Shown: positions 24,719 to 33,317, counted from the first letter of the stretch. The stretch is 64,000 bases of DNA from Bradyrhizobium icense (GCF_001693385.1 NZ_CP016428.1:4836001-4900000), one strand, 5' to 3'. The notes: generated by a model from the sequence alone, not told the origin. Numbers and translations: made by a program.

Positions 24719-26167
24719 TCAGCGGTGAGTATTTCGCAAGGTCGACCCGCCATTGCTGGTTGGGAAGAAATTGCCGTGGAAGCCAAAAGGAATTTGGTGG
24801 GGGCACTCGGCTCGAGCGATCTCGGTCATGCGAGTTGCATCGAGAACGAGGAGAAACGACCTGTCGTTCCGCCCGTCCAGAACGACCGAAAGCAACACGC
24901 CCTCAGCTTCGTTGCCAGCGTCCGGCGCTGCGACGAACACGGGCTCTCCCGGATAGCATCCAGGCTCCGCCCAGACGGCGCACTCGCCCGTCTCCACGTC
25001 GATCCGGACAAGGCTGTCGAGGAAATTGCCCGGCTGTCGATTTCCTGTGCCCCAGACCACACGGTAGGACTCTCCAGCGACCCTGCCATAGTCGACCCGC
25101 GGGAGTTCGATGGCGGTGGTGGTGATCTGATGCTTCTGCGCGGCGCAATTTGCGGTGCCGAGCGGAACGACATAGCGCGAGAGGGAGCCCACCGCGTCGA
25201 CCGGCTTGCCGGCCCTCAGACGCGAGAGGTAGAGCTGATCGATGATGCCGGGGTCGGGATACGTGACGAGGTCGAGCACGAGCTCGCCGCCTCGCTCATA
25301 GGCATTGACATGATGAAAGGCGAAGGCCGCTTCGGCTTCTGCCGTTGCGATCCGTCGGCCACCGTCCTTCTCGACGACCTGGAAGCGCAGCCCGCGCTCC
25401 GGTTGCCACCGATAATTCTTGATGAACGGTTCGCCGCTCAGGAGTAACCGCAGCGGGCTCACCACCAGCGGAAACTCCGCCAGGATGAGATAGCGCTCCG
25501 TCATCGCGAAACTATGCATGTAGGCGGGCCGATCCACCGGCAATTCGGCGATTGTGGTTTCAGCGCCGTCTTCATCCGCCACGCGAAACAGCCGGTACCG
25601 ACTTCGCCGGCCGAATTCCACCACATAGCTGAACTGGCAGCGGCGGGTGGCGTCATGGTGCGGATGAGCAATCGATATCTGGCCGTCAAGCTGCTTGCCG
25701 TATTGATAGTGTCCCAGTGTTTCGAGAGTTTCGGAATCGAACCGCACCGGCAGGGTGGTTTCCGTGAGCGCCACCAACGATCCACCAAGAGCGTTGACGC
25801 TGACATTGCAATTGTCGGTCGGCTTATCGAAAAATCTGGAGAGCACTCTGCCGAACAGCGTCCGGCAAGGGTCGCTCGCGAACTCGCCGCGGCTCAAGCA
25901 GCCGGATCGTCGCTGTTCCCGATAGTTCGCCGAACGGATGAACCGGTTCGCATAGGAGACCTTGCCGTTGACGAAGGCAAACCGGTGCAGCATGGCGAGG
26001 CCGTCGAACCAGTGGTTCACGGTTTGCCTGCCGAGATCGAACTTCGCCGGCGCAGTGCGGAGCAACGCGCCCGACAGCCACATCGGTACGGTGCCGATGA
26101 CGGGAAGGCTCTCGACCGCAACCTCGCGGTCGAGATCAGCAAAGCCTTTGGCAAACATGGCGGTCAT
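24719..26167 (-). CDS. carotenoid cleavage oxygenase family protein
   Basis: A 482-residue RPE65/carotenoid oxygenase-type propeller. The four iron-binding histidines are visible in SIAHPHHDA, AYMHSFAMTERYLIL, AFHHVNAYERGGELVLDL and the C-terminal PFGFHGNFFP. The conserved NHWFDGLAMLHRF near residue 52 and YRVVWGTG support the family. It would oxidatively split a carotenoid, apocarotenoid or stilbene-like double bond. It follows the thioredoxin-reductase-like gene by 77 bp on the same strand and may be in its operon. Confidence 0.9.
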   Translation of the reverse strand: MTAMFAKGFADLDREVAVESLPVIGTVPMWLSGALLRTAPAKFDLGRQTVNHWFDGLAMLHRFAFVNGKVSYANRFIRSANYREQRRSGCLSRGEFASDPCRTLFGRVLSRFFDKPTDNCNVSVNALGGSLVALTETTLPVRFDSETLETLGHYQYGKQLDGQISIAHPHHDATRRCQFSYVVEFGRRSRYRLFRVADEDGAETTIAELPVDRPAYMHSFAMTERYLILAEFPLVVSPLRLLLSGEPFIKNYRWQPERGLRFQVVEKDGGRRIATAEAEAAFAFHHVNAYERGGELVLDLVTYPDPGIIDQLYLSRLRAGKPVDAVGSLSRYVVPLGTANCAAQKHQITTTAIELPRVDYGRVAGESYRVVWGTGNRQPGNFLDSLVRIDVETGECAVWAEPGCYPGEPVFVAAPDAGNEAEGVLLSVVLDGRNDRSFLLVLDATRMTEIARAECPHQIPFGFHGNFFPTSNGGSTLRNTHR

Positions 26168-26244
26168 GGCGATATCCGGGTCTACCGGCTAACGCACAGG
26201 CACGCGATTTGGTCCCGCTCGGCGCGTCGCTCCCCGTCCTGAGC

Positions 26245-27123
26245 CTAGAAGATGAGGGATCGGTGGGCGGCCACGCCGGCCATGGTCCCGTTCGATACCG
26301 CGAGCGCGATCGATCCAGCGGCGCGAGCGACGTCGCCACAGGCAAATACGCCGGGAACCGAAGTTTGTTGCTGTTCGTCAACTCCGATGAATTTTCCGAG
26401 CGGCCCGTCCTTCAATTCGCAGCCAAGCTGTTCGGCAAGCGGCCCTCCCATGGTCCGGCTAGCCGTGAAGATGCCGGCGAATTCAATCGTCCGACCGTTT
26501 GCGAGTTCGACGGTTGGGCGCTCTCCGAATATCCGCCGGACGCGCCCCTCCTCCGCCGAGACCCCTCGCCGGGCCAGGGCTGACAGTTGGGTTTCGTCGG
26601 GGACAAAGCTGTCGTTGACCAGAAGCGTCGTTGGACCCCAGTCCGGCAGCATCAAGGCATGATGCATGGAGATCGCGCTGGTCGCCAGGACGCCGACCAA
26701 GCCACGTTCGAGTTCGTAACCGTGACAATAAGGACAGTGGAAGATCGAACTGCCCCACCGGTCGGCGAGGCCCGGGATATCAGGCAGGATATCCACGACG
26801 CCACCGGCAAGAATCAGCCGCTTGCCATGGAAGGTGTCGTCGTGCGTCTCGATGCAGAATCCCTCCTCCGTGCGTTCCGCCTTTGACGCGGATCCCTTCA
26901 GCGTTGTGACGGTGACATAGCGCGTCAACTGGCTTGTTGCCTCGGCGATGATCTCGCCCGGCGCAACGCCATCGCGCCCGAGAAAGCCGTGAGCGACCGA
27001 TGCAAAGCGGTTGCGCCGCTGCCCTGCATCGATGACGAGCACGGTCCGGCGCGCCCGCCCCAATTGAAGCGCGGCCGACAGACCGGCGAAACTACCGCCG
27101 ATAATGATGACATCAAAGTGCAT
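26245..27123 (-). CDS. thioredoxin-reductase-like FAD/NAD(P) oxidoreductase
   Basis: A 292-residue flavoprotein from ATG 27123 (GGAGA 5-9 bases upstream). The N-terminal FAD motif is DVIIIGGSFAGLSAALQLGRA; the redox centre is FHCPYCHGYE (CxxC, about residues 131-134); the second FAD motif is TSVPGVFACGDVARAAG near the C-terminus. The NAD(P)-binding Rossmann motif between is weak (LVGVLATSAISMHHALML), unlike typical TrxB GxGxxA. It may be a ferredoxin- or cofactor-poor relative such as those in gliotoxin-type or DDOR enzymes. It is divergent from an Rrf2 regulator, with an inverted repeat between them. Confidence 0.85.
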   Translation of the reverse strand: MHFDVIIIGGSFAGLSAALQLGRARRTVLVIDAGQRRNRFASVAHGFLGRDGVAPGEIIAEATSQLTRYVTVTTLKGSASKAERTEEGFCIETHDDTFHGKRLILAGGVVDILPDIPGLADRWGSSIFHCPYCHGYELERGLVGVLATSAISMHHALMLPDWGPTTLLVNDSFVPDETQLSALARRGVSAEEGRVRRIFGERPTVELANGRTIEFAGIFTASRTMGGPLAEQLGCELKDGPLGKFIGVDEQQQTSVPGVFACGDVARAAGSIALAVSNGTMAGVAAHRSLIF

Positions 27124-27139
27124 GCTGATCTCCATCTTA

Positions 27140-27162
27140 ATCGTAACTGTTATTAGTACGAT
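27140..27162. promoter_or_regulatory. inverted repeat between TrxR-like and Rrf2 genes, candidate Rrf2 operator
   Basis: ATCGTA (27140-27145) and TACGAT (27157-27162) are a perfect inverted repeat with an 11-bp AT-rich spacer, 17 bp upstream of the flavoprotein start. Rrf2 proteins bind dyads of about this length. The site could control both the flavoprotein operon and the regulator itself. Confidence 0.55.
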
Positions 27163-27259
27163 ATTTGGGAGCACATCAACTAATTTGTCACTGAGTTAGT
27201 TGCGAAAACGATGGAAGCGATCTAAGCTGGACTATGGTGACGTCAAGCGAGGTACCGCC

Positions 27260-27670
27260 GTGAGCAAGGACACAAGGCTCGCCCGCGTTGCTCACGTCCT
27301 GGTCCACATGAGCTTCAACGAGGGCAAAGCAACATCCGAGACGATCGCGGCGATGCTCGACACCAACCCGGTCGTCGTCCGCCGCATCATGGGAGCGCTG
27401 CGCGAAGGCGGCTATGTATCTTCCGAGCGCGGGCCTAACGGTGGATGGCGACTCGAGCGGCCGCTCCGTGAGATCACGTTTTTGAACATCTACAAGGCAT
27501 TCGACCCGGGTTCGCCCTTCACCATCGCTACCAGCGACGATCATCCCAAATGCGTCGTCGAGCGTGCCGCCAATCGCGCCTTGTCGGACGCATTGTCCGA
27601 CGCCGCCGACCGCTTTGAGCAATCGCTTTCGAAAATCACGCTCGACCAGTTGCTGCCGAGAAAGATTTAG
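27260..27670 (+). CDS. Rrf2 family transcriptional regulator
   Basis: A 136-residue Rrf2 protein, start taken as GTG 27260 (GAGG upstream; an ATG at 27200 adds an unlikely basic leader). The ARVAHVLVHMSFNEGKATSETIAAML opening and DTNPVVVRRIMGALREGGYVSSERGPNGGWRLER helix-wing are nearly superimposable on the regulator at 18603. Again a single Cys is present in the sensor region (HPKCVVERAANRAL). Divergent from the thioredoxin-reductase-like gene, which is the likely target; a thiol-based rather than Fe-S switch seems plausible. Confidence 0.88.
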   Translation: MSKDTRLARVAHVLVHMSFNEGKATSETIAAMLDTNPVVVRRIMGALREGGYVSSERGPNGGWRLERPLREITFLNIYKAFDPGSPFTIATSDDHPKCVVERAANRALSDALSDAADRFEQSLSKITLDQLLPRKI

Positions 27671-27702
27671 GGCGGCGGCGATTCTATTCGAGGCGAGCGA
27701 CA

Positions 27703-28068
27703 TTACTGGCGGCGAAAGATCATCCCGCCGTGATGGAGGGTATCCTTGTCGACGAACTTGCCATCAGCGGTAAAGCCGGTGTCGTCCCAATAATCGATGT
27801 GATTGCCCTTGATCTCATAGCGGCCTTGATAGGCGCTCTTGCGGCTGCCGCGGGCTTCGTCGTAGCGGCCGTTCGGAAGAAGCTCATGGCGAATGTGGCC
27901 GCCATCGGTCACCCACATACCAGCATAGGGATGCTGCGTCATTGCTTTCTCCGTGAACTGCCGTTCGGGTTTACCGGCTGGTGTGGCCTCGCCGAAAGCG
28001 TCAGCCACCGATAGTCCGAGGACACAAAGGGATACCACGATCAGCGCACTGGCCGGACGACAGGTCAT
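27703..28068 (-). CDS. Atu4866-domain secreted protein
   Basis: A 121-residue protein from the ATG at 28068, beginning with a signal peptide (to about residue 27). The mature part HPYAGMWVTDGGHIRHELLPNGRYDEARG...SAYQGRYEIKGNHIDYWDDTGFTADGKF is the Atu4866 domain (PF11512), a small lipocalin-like barrel of unknown ligand. It is the last gene of an aldo-keto reductase / SnoaL / Atu4866 run, with a 30-bp gap to the gene before it. Confidence 0.8.
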   Translation of the reverse strand: MTCRPASALIVVSLCVLGLSVADAFGEATPAGKPERQFTEKAMTQHPYAGMWVTDGGHIRHELLPNGRYDEARGSRKSAYQGRYEIKGNHIDYWDDTGFTADGKFVDKDTLHHGGMIFRRQ

Positions 28069-28098
28069 CTCGTTTTCCTCCAATGATCGGCCCACGTC

Positions 28099-28614
28099 TT
28101 ATTGCTGAGGCGCAGGAATGCGCCGCAGGACATCTTCGTACGGCGCGAGGTCGAGATAGGCCGTCACCTCCGTTGCCTTTCCGTCGTGCATGCGGAAGAT
28201 CCAGGCATAGCTGTTGCTGTAGCCCCTGCCGTCGCGGGCGACCCCGCTCCCCTCCCAGTGAGCGATCACATGATCGCCATCGGCAAAGACCCGCACGGCT
28301 GTTGGGCGGACGGGCGTGGACAATCTCGCCGCGAATGGGCGGACGGCTCGCTCCAGAAAGGCCTCACGCCCCTCGAACTCCCCGGCGGCTGGACTGGATC
28401 CTTTGATCCTCCAGACGACATTCTCGGCGAGCACGTCGTTGAAGAAGGACGTTCCGCCCGCCGCCCAGCGATGAAAGGCTTCGGTGACCACTCGCTTGTT
28501 GTCATCTTCCGCCGTGCTCGTCTGACCACAGGGGGCAGCCGAGGTCAGGGTGGAAGCTGTGAACATTCCGGCGCACAGGCACCATGCAAATGCGCGGTTT
28601 GCCAGGGCTCTCAT
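28099..28614 (-). CDS. secreted SnoaL/NTF2-like protein
   Basis: A 171-residue protein from the ATG at 28614, with a signal peptide (FAWCLCAGMFTASTLTSA). The rest is an NTF2-like fold: NKRVVTEAFHRWAAGGTSFFNDVLAENVVWRIKG, the FEGREAFLERAVRP helix and the VIAHWEGSGVARDGRGYSN...IFRMHDGKATEVTAYLD sheet, typical of SnoaL-like proteins. The ligand is unknown. It sits between the aldo-keto reductase (37 bp) and the Atu4866 gene (30 bp), so the three are an operon. Confidence 0.82.
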   Translation of the reverse strand: MRALANRAFAWCLCAGMFTASTLTSAAPCGQTSTAEDDNKRVVTEAFHRWAAGGTSFFNDVLAENVVWRIKGSSPAAGEFEGREAFLERAVRPFAARLSTPVRPTAVRVFADGDHVIAHWEGSGVARDGRGYSNSYAWIFRMHDGKATEVTAYLDLAPYEDVLRRIPAPQQ

Positions 28615-28651
28615 GAATTTCTTCTTTGCTGCTGTAAATTCCTTCTCACTC

Positions 28652-29713
28652 TCAATCCCGAACGGCGACGGACGCGCCGCCGAAGATGAGTTGCTGAACC
28701 ATGGGACGGCCGACGAAGCGGGTGGGAAAAATCGGGTCGGGCGCGCTCGCCTGATTGAGCCGATCGAAATGGTCGGGCGACAGTGCGACGCCGAGGGCAC
28801 CGAGATTGTCCTCTGCCTGGGAAAATGTGCGCGCACCCATGACGGGCGACGTGACGGCGGGGTTCGCAAGCGTCCAGGCGATCGCCACCTGAGACGGGCT
28901 CGCGCCGACTTCCTTGGCCACAGCGCACACGACATCAGCGATTTCGATGGACCGCTCATTGAGGTGGCCGGATGACGCAATGATACCCTTGCGCGTCGGT
29001 GAGATGCTTGCGTCGCGCGAGTCCGCGATATCCGACCGCGCGTACTTGCCGGTCAATACGCCACCACCGAGCGGTGACCAGGGCAGCACGCCCATGCCGA
29101 GCGCTTCCCCCATCGGAATGAGCTCATGCTCGACCGTGCGCTCGACCAGGCTGTATTCGATCTGCAGCGCCACGAAAGGTGACCAGCCGCGGAGATCGGC
29201 GATCGTCTGCATCTGGGAGATACGCCAGGCCGGCGTATTGCAGATGCCGACGTAGTCGACCTTGCCTGATCGCACCAGATCGTCGAGCCCCCGCATCACC
29301 TCATCGCACTGCGTGGTCATGTCCCAGCCGTGCAGGTAGAACAGGTCGATGCGGTCGGTGTTCAGTTGCCGCAGGCTCTGCTCCACCGATCGCAGCATAT
29401 TGAGCCGGTGGTTGCCTCCCGAATTCGGGTTGCCCGGCTCGCGCGCCATCGTGAACTTGGTGGCGAGCACGATACGGTCGCGCTTGTCCTTGATGAACTC
29501 GCCGACGAGGCTCTCGGAGGCGCCGTCGGTGTAATTCACGGCGGTATCGACGAAATTGCCGCCGCGATCGACGTAGAGATCGAAGATCCGACGTGCCTCG
29601 CCCGTGTCGGCGCCCCAGCCCCAGTCCGGACCAAAGGTCATCGTGCCGAGTGCGATTGGGGATACCCGCAGTCCGGACCGTCCGAGCAGACGGTAATGAT
29701 CCAAATGCGTCAT
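28652..29713 (-). CDS. aldo/keto reductase
   Basis: A 353-residue (beta/alpha)8 NAD(P)H reductase, ATG at 29713. The catalytic tetrad is visible: Asp in NFVDTAVNYTDG (with Tyr), Lys in IVLATKFTM and His in DLFYLHGWD. The PWSPLGGGVLTGKY block and the SPTRKGI/QVAIAWTLANPAVTSPVMGARTFSQAEDN end match the YajO/Tas-like AKR group. The substrate is unknown, probably an aldehyde. It is divergent from the LysR gene, which probably controls it. Confidence 0.9.
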   Translation of the reverse strand: MTHLDHYRLLGRSGLRVSPIALGTMTFGPDWGWGADTGEARRIFDLYVDRGGNFVDTAVNYTDGASESLVGEFIKDKRDRIVLATKFTMAREPGNPNSGGNHRLNMLRSVEQSLRQLNTDRIDLFYLHGWDMTTQCDEVMRGLDDLVRSGKVDYVGICNTPAWRISQMQTIADLRGWSPFVALQIEYSLVERTVEHELIPMGEALGMGVLPWSPLGGGVLTGKYARSDIADSRDASISPTRKGIIASSGHLNERSIEIADVVCAVAKEVGASPSQVAIAWTLANPAVTSPVMGARTFSQAEDNLGALGVALSPDHFDRLNQASAPDPIFPTRFVGRPMVQQLIFGGASVAVRD

Positions 29714-29785
29714 TGTCGGTGCCTCCAACTTCTGTCGGGACGCACATACGACGCGTCCATAGGTGAAACAATTTGCTCAATCGTA

Positions 29786-29812
29786 ACCAGCTTGGTAAAT
29801 CTTGCTAACCAA
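29786..29812. promoter_or_regulatory. LysR-type box overlapping the lysR start codon
   Basis: TTGGT (29792-29796) and ACCAA (29808-29812) are an inverted repeat with an 11-base spacer, fitting the T-N11-A rule of LysR regulators. ACCA-GCT-TGGT (29786-29796) overlaps its left arm. The right arm touches the lysR ATG, so binding there would autorepress while the divergent aldo-keto reductase could be activated. Confidence 0.55.
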
Positions 29813-30723
29813 TGGCAACCGACCTGAATCTCGTTTCGGTTTTCCTGGCGGTCGCTGAAGCGAAAAGCTTTCGCGGCGCGGCCGAGCGGCTGGGCGTGAC
29901 CCGCTCTGCGGTGAGTCAGGCGATCAGGCGAATGGAAGACCGGATGGGCGTGGCGCTCGTGCAGCGGACAACGCGCAGCGTCAGCCTAACCGAGGCTGGC
30001 ATGCAACTGCACCAGCGAGTCGCGCCAGCCATTGCGGAAATCGAGCTCGCGCTCGACACCGCGCAAGATCGCGACGCCAAGCCGACAGGACAGCTACGGC
30101 TCGCGGTATCCTCGATCGCCGAGCGCTTCATCTGCGGGCCGCTGCTTGCGAGTTTTACGCAAGCTTATCCAGCCGTACAGATCGACATCACCGTCACCGA
30201 CGAGGAGTTCGATATCGTCGCCGAGGGCTACGATGCCGGCGTTCGCCTTGGCGAAGTGATCGAGCAGGACATGATCGCGGTGCCGGTCTCGGGCGACCAG
30301 CGTCAGATGGTCGTCGCTGCACCGTCATATCTGGCGCGGTTTGGCACGCCAACGCACCCGACCGAGCTTGCGCAGCACTGTTGCATCGGCTGGCGTCCGG
30401 CGCCCGACGTGGCGCCCTATCGTTGGGAGTTCGAAGAAGACGGCCGCGAGTTCGACGTCGCCGTCAATCCCAGGATCACGACGAATGACATGTGGGTCAT
30501 GGTGCGGACCGCTTGCGCCGGCGGCGGCCTGACGTTCGGCATGGAGGAGACGTTCCGGCCCTACATCGAGCACGGCGAGCTGGTGCCGCTGCTGGAGCAG
30601 TACTGCCCGCCCTTTCAGAGCTTTTTCCTCTATTTCGCGGACCGACGAAATCTGCCGCCAAAACTGCGCGCCCTGATCGACCATGCGCGATATCGGCCGC
30701 CTTCAGGTGGTCGAAAGAGATAG
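29812..30723 (+). CDS. LysR-family transcriptional regulator
   Basis: A 303-residue LTTR. The N-terminal HTH is LVSVFLAVAEAKSFRGAAERLGVTRSAVSQAIRRMEDRMG (about 7-46), followed by the linker helix VSLTEAGMQLHQRV. The effector domain (about 90-295) contains DYDAGVRLGE and the YRWEFEEDG strand typical of the CrgA/AphB-like group. It lies divergent from the aldo-keto reductase operon, with a T-N11-A box at its start codon. Confidence 0.9.
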   Translation: MATDLNLVSVFLAVAEAKSFRGAAERLGVTRSAVSQAIRRMEDRMGVALVQRTTRSVSLTEAGMQLHQRVAPAIAEIELALDTAQDRDAKPTGQLRLAVSSIAERFICGPLLASFTQAYPAVQIDITVTDEEFDIVAEGYDAGVRLGEVIEQDMIAVPVSGDQRQMVVAAPSYLARFGTPTHPTELAQHCCIGWRPAPDVAPYRWEFEEDGREFDVAVNPRITTNDMWVMVRTACAGGGLTFGMEETFRPYIEHGELVPLLEQYCPPFQSFFLYFADRRNLPPKLRALIDHARYRPPSGGRKR

Positions 30724-30856
30724 GCCCAGGGCGCAATAGCTGAGCGCATTGCGCCGACCAGCTATCGTTTCGTCAATGGAACGATACAACCTGCGCCCCA
30801 GTTAACCAGCTCCATGTCGTAGAACGATGAAGCTCTTTCAGCCTGGGAGATCGTCC

Positions 30857-31249
30857 ATGGCCATCCACTTCAATCATACGATCCTTTCGACCCACGATAG
30901 CAAGGCATCGGCAACCTTCCTGACCGAGATGCTCGGTCTCCCCGCCCCACGGAAGTGGGGGCCGTTTTATATGGTTGCCACCGAGAACGGCGCCAATCTC
31001 GACTATATGGATGTCGATGGCGGCATTACTCCGCAGCACTATGCATTTCTGACCAGCGAAAGCGAGTTTGACGAGATCTTCGGCCGCGTCCGGGAACGGC
31101 AGCTTCCCTACTGGGCCGACCCTGGACAAACGCAACCGGGCAAGATCAACCACCACGACGGCGGGCGTGGTTTCTACTTCAAGGAGAAGAACGGGCATCT
31201 TCTTGAAATTATTACCCGCGAGTACGGCAGCGGCGGCTGGAATCCCTGA
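30857..31249 (+). CDS. VOC family protein
   Basis: A 130-residue single VOC domain from ATG 30857 (GGGAGA upstream). The module starts IHFNHTILSTHDSKASATFLTEMLGL with the first His ligand, passes through QHYAFLTSESEFDEIFGRV with the second, and ends GGRGFYFKEKNGHLLEIITREYG with the Glu ligand. This is the glyoxalase/fosfomycin-resistance-like arrangement. The substrate is unknown. It is a single gene with no partner. Confidence 0.88.
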   Translation: MAIHFNHTILSTHDSKASATFLTEMLGLPAPRKWGPFYMVATENGANLDYMDVDGGITPQHYAFLTSESEFDEIFGRVRERQLPYWADPGQTQPGKINHHDGGRGFYFKEKNGHLLEIITREYGSGGWNP

Positions 31250-31435
31250 CGGCGCGGCTGCCCACGCTCTACTGCGCGGCACACACTTCTCATAACGCCA
31301 GACTTCGAGGCCGAAATCATCCGGTCGCGCTTTCATGCCGTCAATCCATCGGCGCGACCTTCCGGCGACGCCCGTCGCGCAGCCATCGCCACCGGCGAAG
31401 CGGGCGTCCGCCGCATTAAGATTACGCCTTAACCA

Positions 31436-31447
31436 ATAATTAATTAT
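31436..31447. promoter_or_regulatory. AT-rich palindrome upstream of small secreted protein gene
   Basis: ATAATTAATTAT is a perfect 12-bp palindrome in an otherwise GC-rich region, about 85 bp before the start of the His-rich secreted protein. It may be a regulator site or a part of the promoter; no factor can be named. Confidence 0.3.
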
Positions 31448-31521
31448 GGCTTTGCGGGCACGAAAGGCTCAGCTTAGCGTTTTGGGAATGCTGCTCAGTA
31501 ACCTACGATCGGGTGAGTGCC

Positions 31522-31872
31522 ATGACCTATAGAACGACGTTGATCGCGTCTCTCAGCGCAGTCGCGCTTGTCCTTGCCGCGGGCGAGGCATTTGCCGATC
31601 CGGGCGTGCCGCGGGGCGCAGGCATTGCGCCGTCGCGTCCGGCTTTCCCGGCATTCCCCAAAGCGGGGCATCATCACCACCATCACCGGGGCGTAAGCGG
31701 TTTCTTTCCGGCCGGCGGCGTCGTCTACGGTCTGACGAATGAGGTCGACCGACCGGTCGTCGTGGAGACTCCGCCACTCAAGACATCGGACGATATCCGC
31801 TTCACGTGCGTGTACGATATTCCCTGGGATTACGTCCATCGATGTCCGCAGTTCAATACGCCTCGGCAGTAG
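31522..31872 (+). CDS. small secreted protein with His tract, unknown function
   Basis: A 116-residue protein from the ATG at 31522 (a GTG 9 bp upstream is in frame). There is a clear signal peptide (LIASLSAVALVLAAGEAFADP). The mature protein has a Pro-rich segment, a run of six histidines near residue 50 (GHHHHHHRG), and a C-terminal part with two cysteines (FTCVYDIPWDYVHRCPQ) that could form a disulfide in the periplasm. Metal binding by the His run is plausible. I do not recognise a family. Confidence 0.65.
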   Translation: MTYRTTLIASLSAVALVLAAGEAFADPGVPRGAGIAPSRPAFPAFPKAGHHHHHHRGVSGFFPAGGVVYGLTNEVDRPVVVETPPLKTSDDIRFTCVYDIPWDYVHRCPQFNTPRQ

Positions 31873-31974
31873 CTTTGCGAGCTCGTAGGGCGCGATAGCG
31901 CACGGTATTGCGACCGGCTACATCTGTGTCTGGCAGGATGCCTATTCCGCCTACGCGATCTACATTTCAAACAG

Positions 31975-32395
31975 CATGAGGTGTGTGCGTCCGCATCCTC
32001 GCGGCGAGAAGCGCCCGAGCTTTGCGTCGTCCAAAGACCCTCTCAATCAATAGAGGGCGCTGGGAAGACCGGGTGCGCGCCGCACCCGCGGTCTCGTGTG
32101 CAATTGCGCATAGGAAGAACGCACACGAGCATACAGGTACAGCGAGAGCATCCCGGCCTTCCCTGCGCAATGGCTTTACGGCTTACTTCGTGCTCTTCCC
32201 GGAGAACGGCTCTTTTGCCTCCGTCGCCACGCGGAAAACTTCCACGCGACTTAACGCCAGCACCGCGGCGCCCGAACCACACGACTTCGCCGTACGCTTC
32301 CTGCGCGTACGTCTCGCGCATTCAGCGTCCACCGCATCTCACAGCACGTTCGTGACGATGGCCAACGCCCCTCATCTGCCGTGAGACGGGCGGAG
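31975..32395. repeat. Bradyrhizobium-type intergenic repeat element, ~420 bp
   Basis: This block has no credible gene but frames on both strands that look like the spurious proteins repeatedly called in Bradyrhizobium-group genomes. It contains a GGGTGCG-CGC-CGCACCC hairpin (32071-32087) within a GGGAAGACC...GCGGTCTC context. I recognise the sequence type as a multicopy intergenic element from memory. Whether it is transcribed as a structured RNA is unknown. Confidence 0.6.
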
Positions 32396-32397
32396 TT

Positions 32398-32495
32398 ATG
32401 CGACTGATTTGGGTGAGAACGAAAGCAGAATATTTTTGATTCCCGGGCTTGACACGATTTCGGAAAATCAGAAGTGATTTGCCCGTCTGTCGCAT
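32398..32495. repeat. second intergenic repeat with AATCAGAAGTGATTT dyad
   Basis: This AT-richer segment runs from CTGATTTGGGTGAG to TTTGCCCGTCTGTCG. Its GGAAAATCAGAAGTGATTTGCC part contains AAATCA/TGATTT-like arms around GAAG and resembles half of a palindromic repeat often found between genes in this group. It directly follows the larger element, so this gap (31873-32563, about 690 bp) is wholly repeat-like with no supported gene. Confidence 0.5.
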
Positions 32496-32563
32496 TTGAA
32501 ACGCGGCCTCGTCGCCGTCGCAATTTAGTGCTGTCACCGTCGTTCCCAAGTGGCTATCGATAA

Positions 32564-33199
32564 TTACTTCCTTGCCACAACGAACGGCCGCGCGTCCTTG
32601 CCGCGCGAGGCATGGCGGGCACGCTCGATGATTTCAAATCCCGCCGCCGAAATTTCGCGCTCCAGATCCTCCGCAGACAGAAACGCCACATAGGGCGCCT
32701 TGCCGACGAGCTGCATCAAGGGCAGCGCAATGCGCAATAGCGGATTCATCTCCTTCAGGCACGGCGTCTTGGAAATGAAGAGTCCGCCGGGCCGCAGCAG
32801 CCGATGGACGCCCCGCAACGCCGCTTCGCGCTCCGCCACCAGATGCAGGACATTGAAGCCGAAAGCGATATCGAAACTCCCGTCCGGCCACGGCGCCGCC
32901 TCGGGCCGCGCCACTTCGAACGTGGCATTGCCTGGGCCCTCGGCTTTCGCCTTTTCGCGCGCGATCGCGATCATTTCGCTCGACAAGTCGGTCGCCACGA
33001 TGCGCCCGACCGATGGAGCTAGTCTTAGCGCCGTCGTTCCCGTCCCACATCCGAACTCGAATGCCGTCTCGTCCCCCTTGAGGTAATGTCGCGTCCGCTC
33101 CAGCGTGCGCTCATAGCCCGCCATATCGGCAATCGGGTCGGCGGCATATTTGCGCGCAGCGCGATCCCAGAACTGTGCGTCATTTGCGATACGAAACAT
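32564..33199 (-). CDS. class I SAM-dependent methyltransferase (UbiE/BioC-like)
   Basis: A 211-residue protein from the ATG at 33199, preceded by GGAGGGG. The lead FRIANDAQFWDRAARKYAADPIADMAGYERTLERT is typical of UbiE-like enzymes. Motif I is AFEFGCGTGTTALRLAP, then IVATDLSSEMIAIAREKAK, motif IV FDIAFGFNVLHLV, and RLLRPGGLFISKTPCLKE. It probably methylates a small molecule. It is followed upstream by a HabA-like membrane protein on the same strand, about 118 bp apart. Confidence 0.88.
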   Translation of the reverse strand: MFRIANDAQFWDRAARKYAADPIADMAGYERTLERTRHYLKGDETAFEFGCGTGTTALRLAPSVGRIVATDLSSEMIAIAREKAKAEGPGNATFEVARPEAAPWPDGSFDIAFGFNVLHLVAEREAALRGVHRLLRPGGLFISKTPCLKEMNPLLRIALPLMQLVGKAPYVAFLSAEDLEREISAAGFEIIERARHASRGKDARPFVVARK

Positions 33200-33317
33200 G
33201 GCGTGCCCCTCCTGCGCGGCGGCTTCTAGCATATGTGCAGGAAATGGAAATGCTAACGATGGTGGGCACGCTGTCGCTTTGCCCATTACGGACTGGCCGT
33301 AATTCGTGGTCAACGCT

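Noticed and set aside
31670..31690. Six-histidine run resembling an affinity tag or vector contamination
   Set aside because: It lies inside a normal secreted protein frame with continuous genomic context on both sides, and natural His runs are common.
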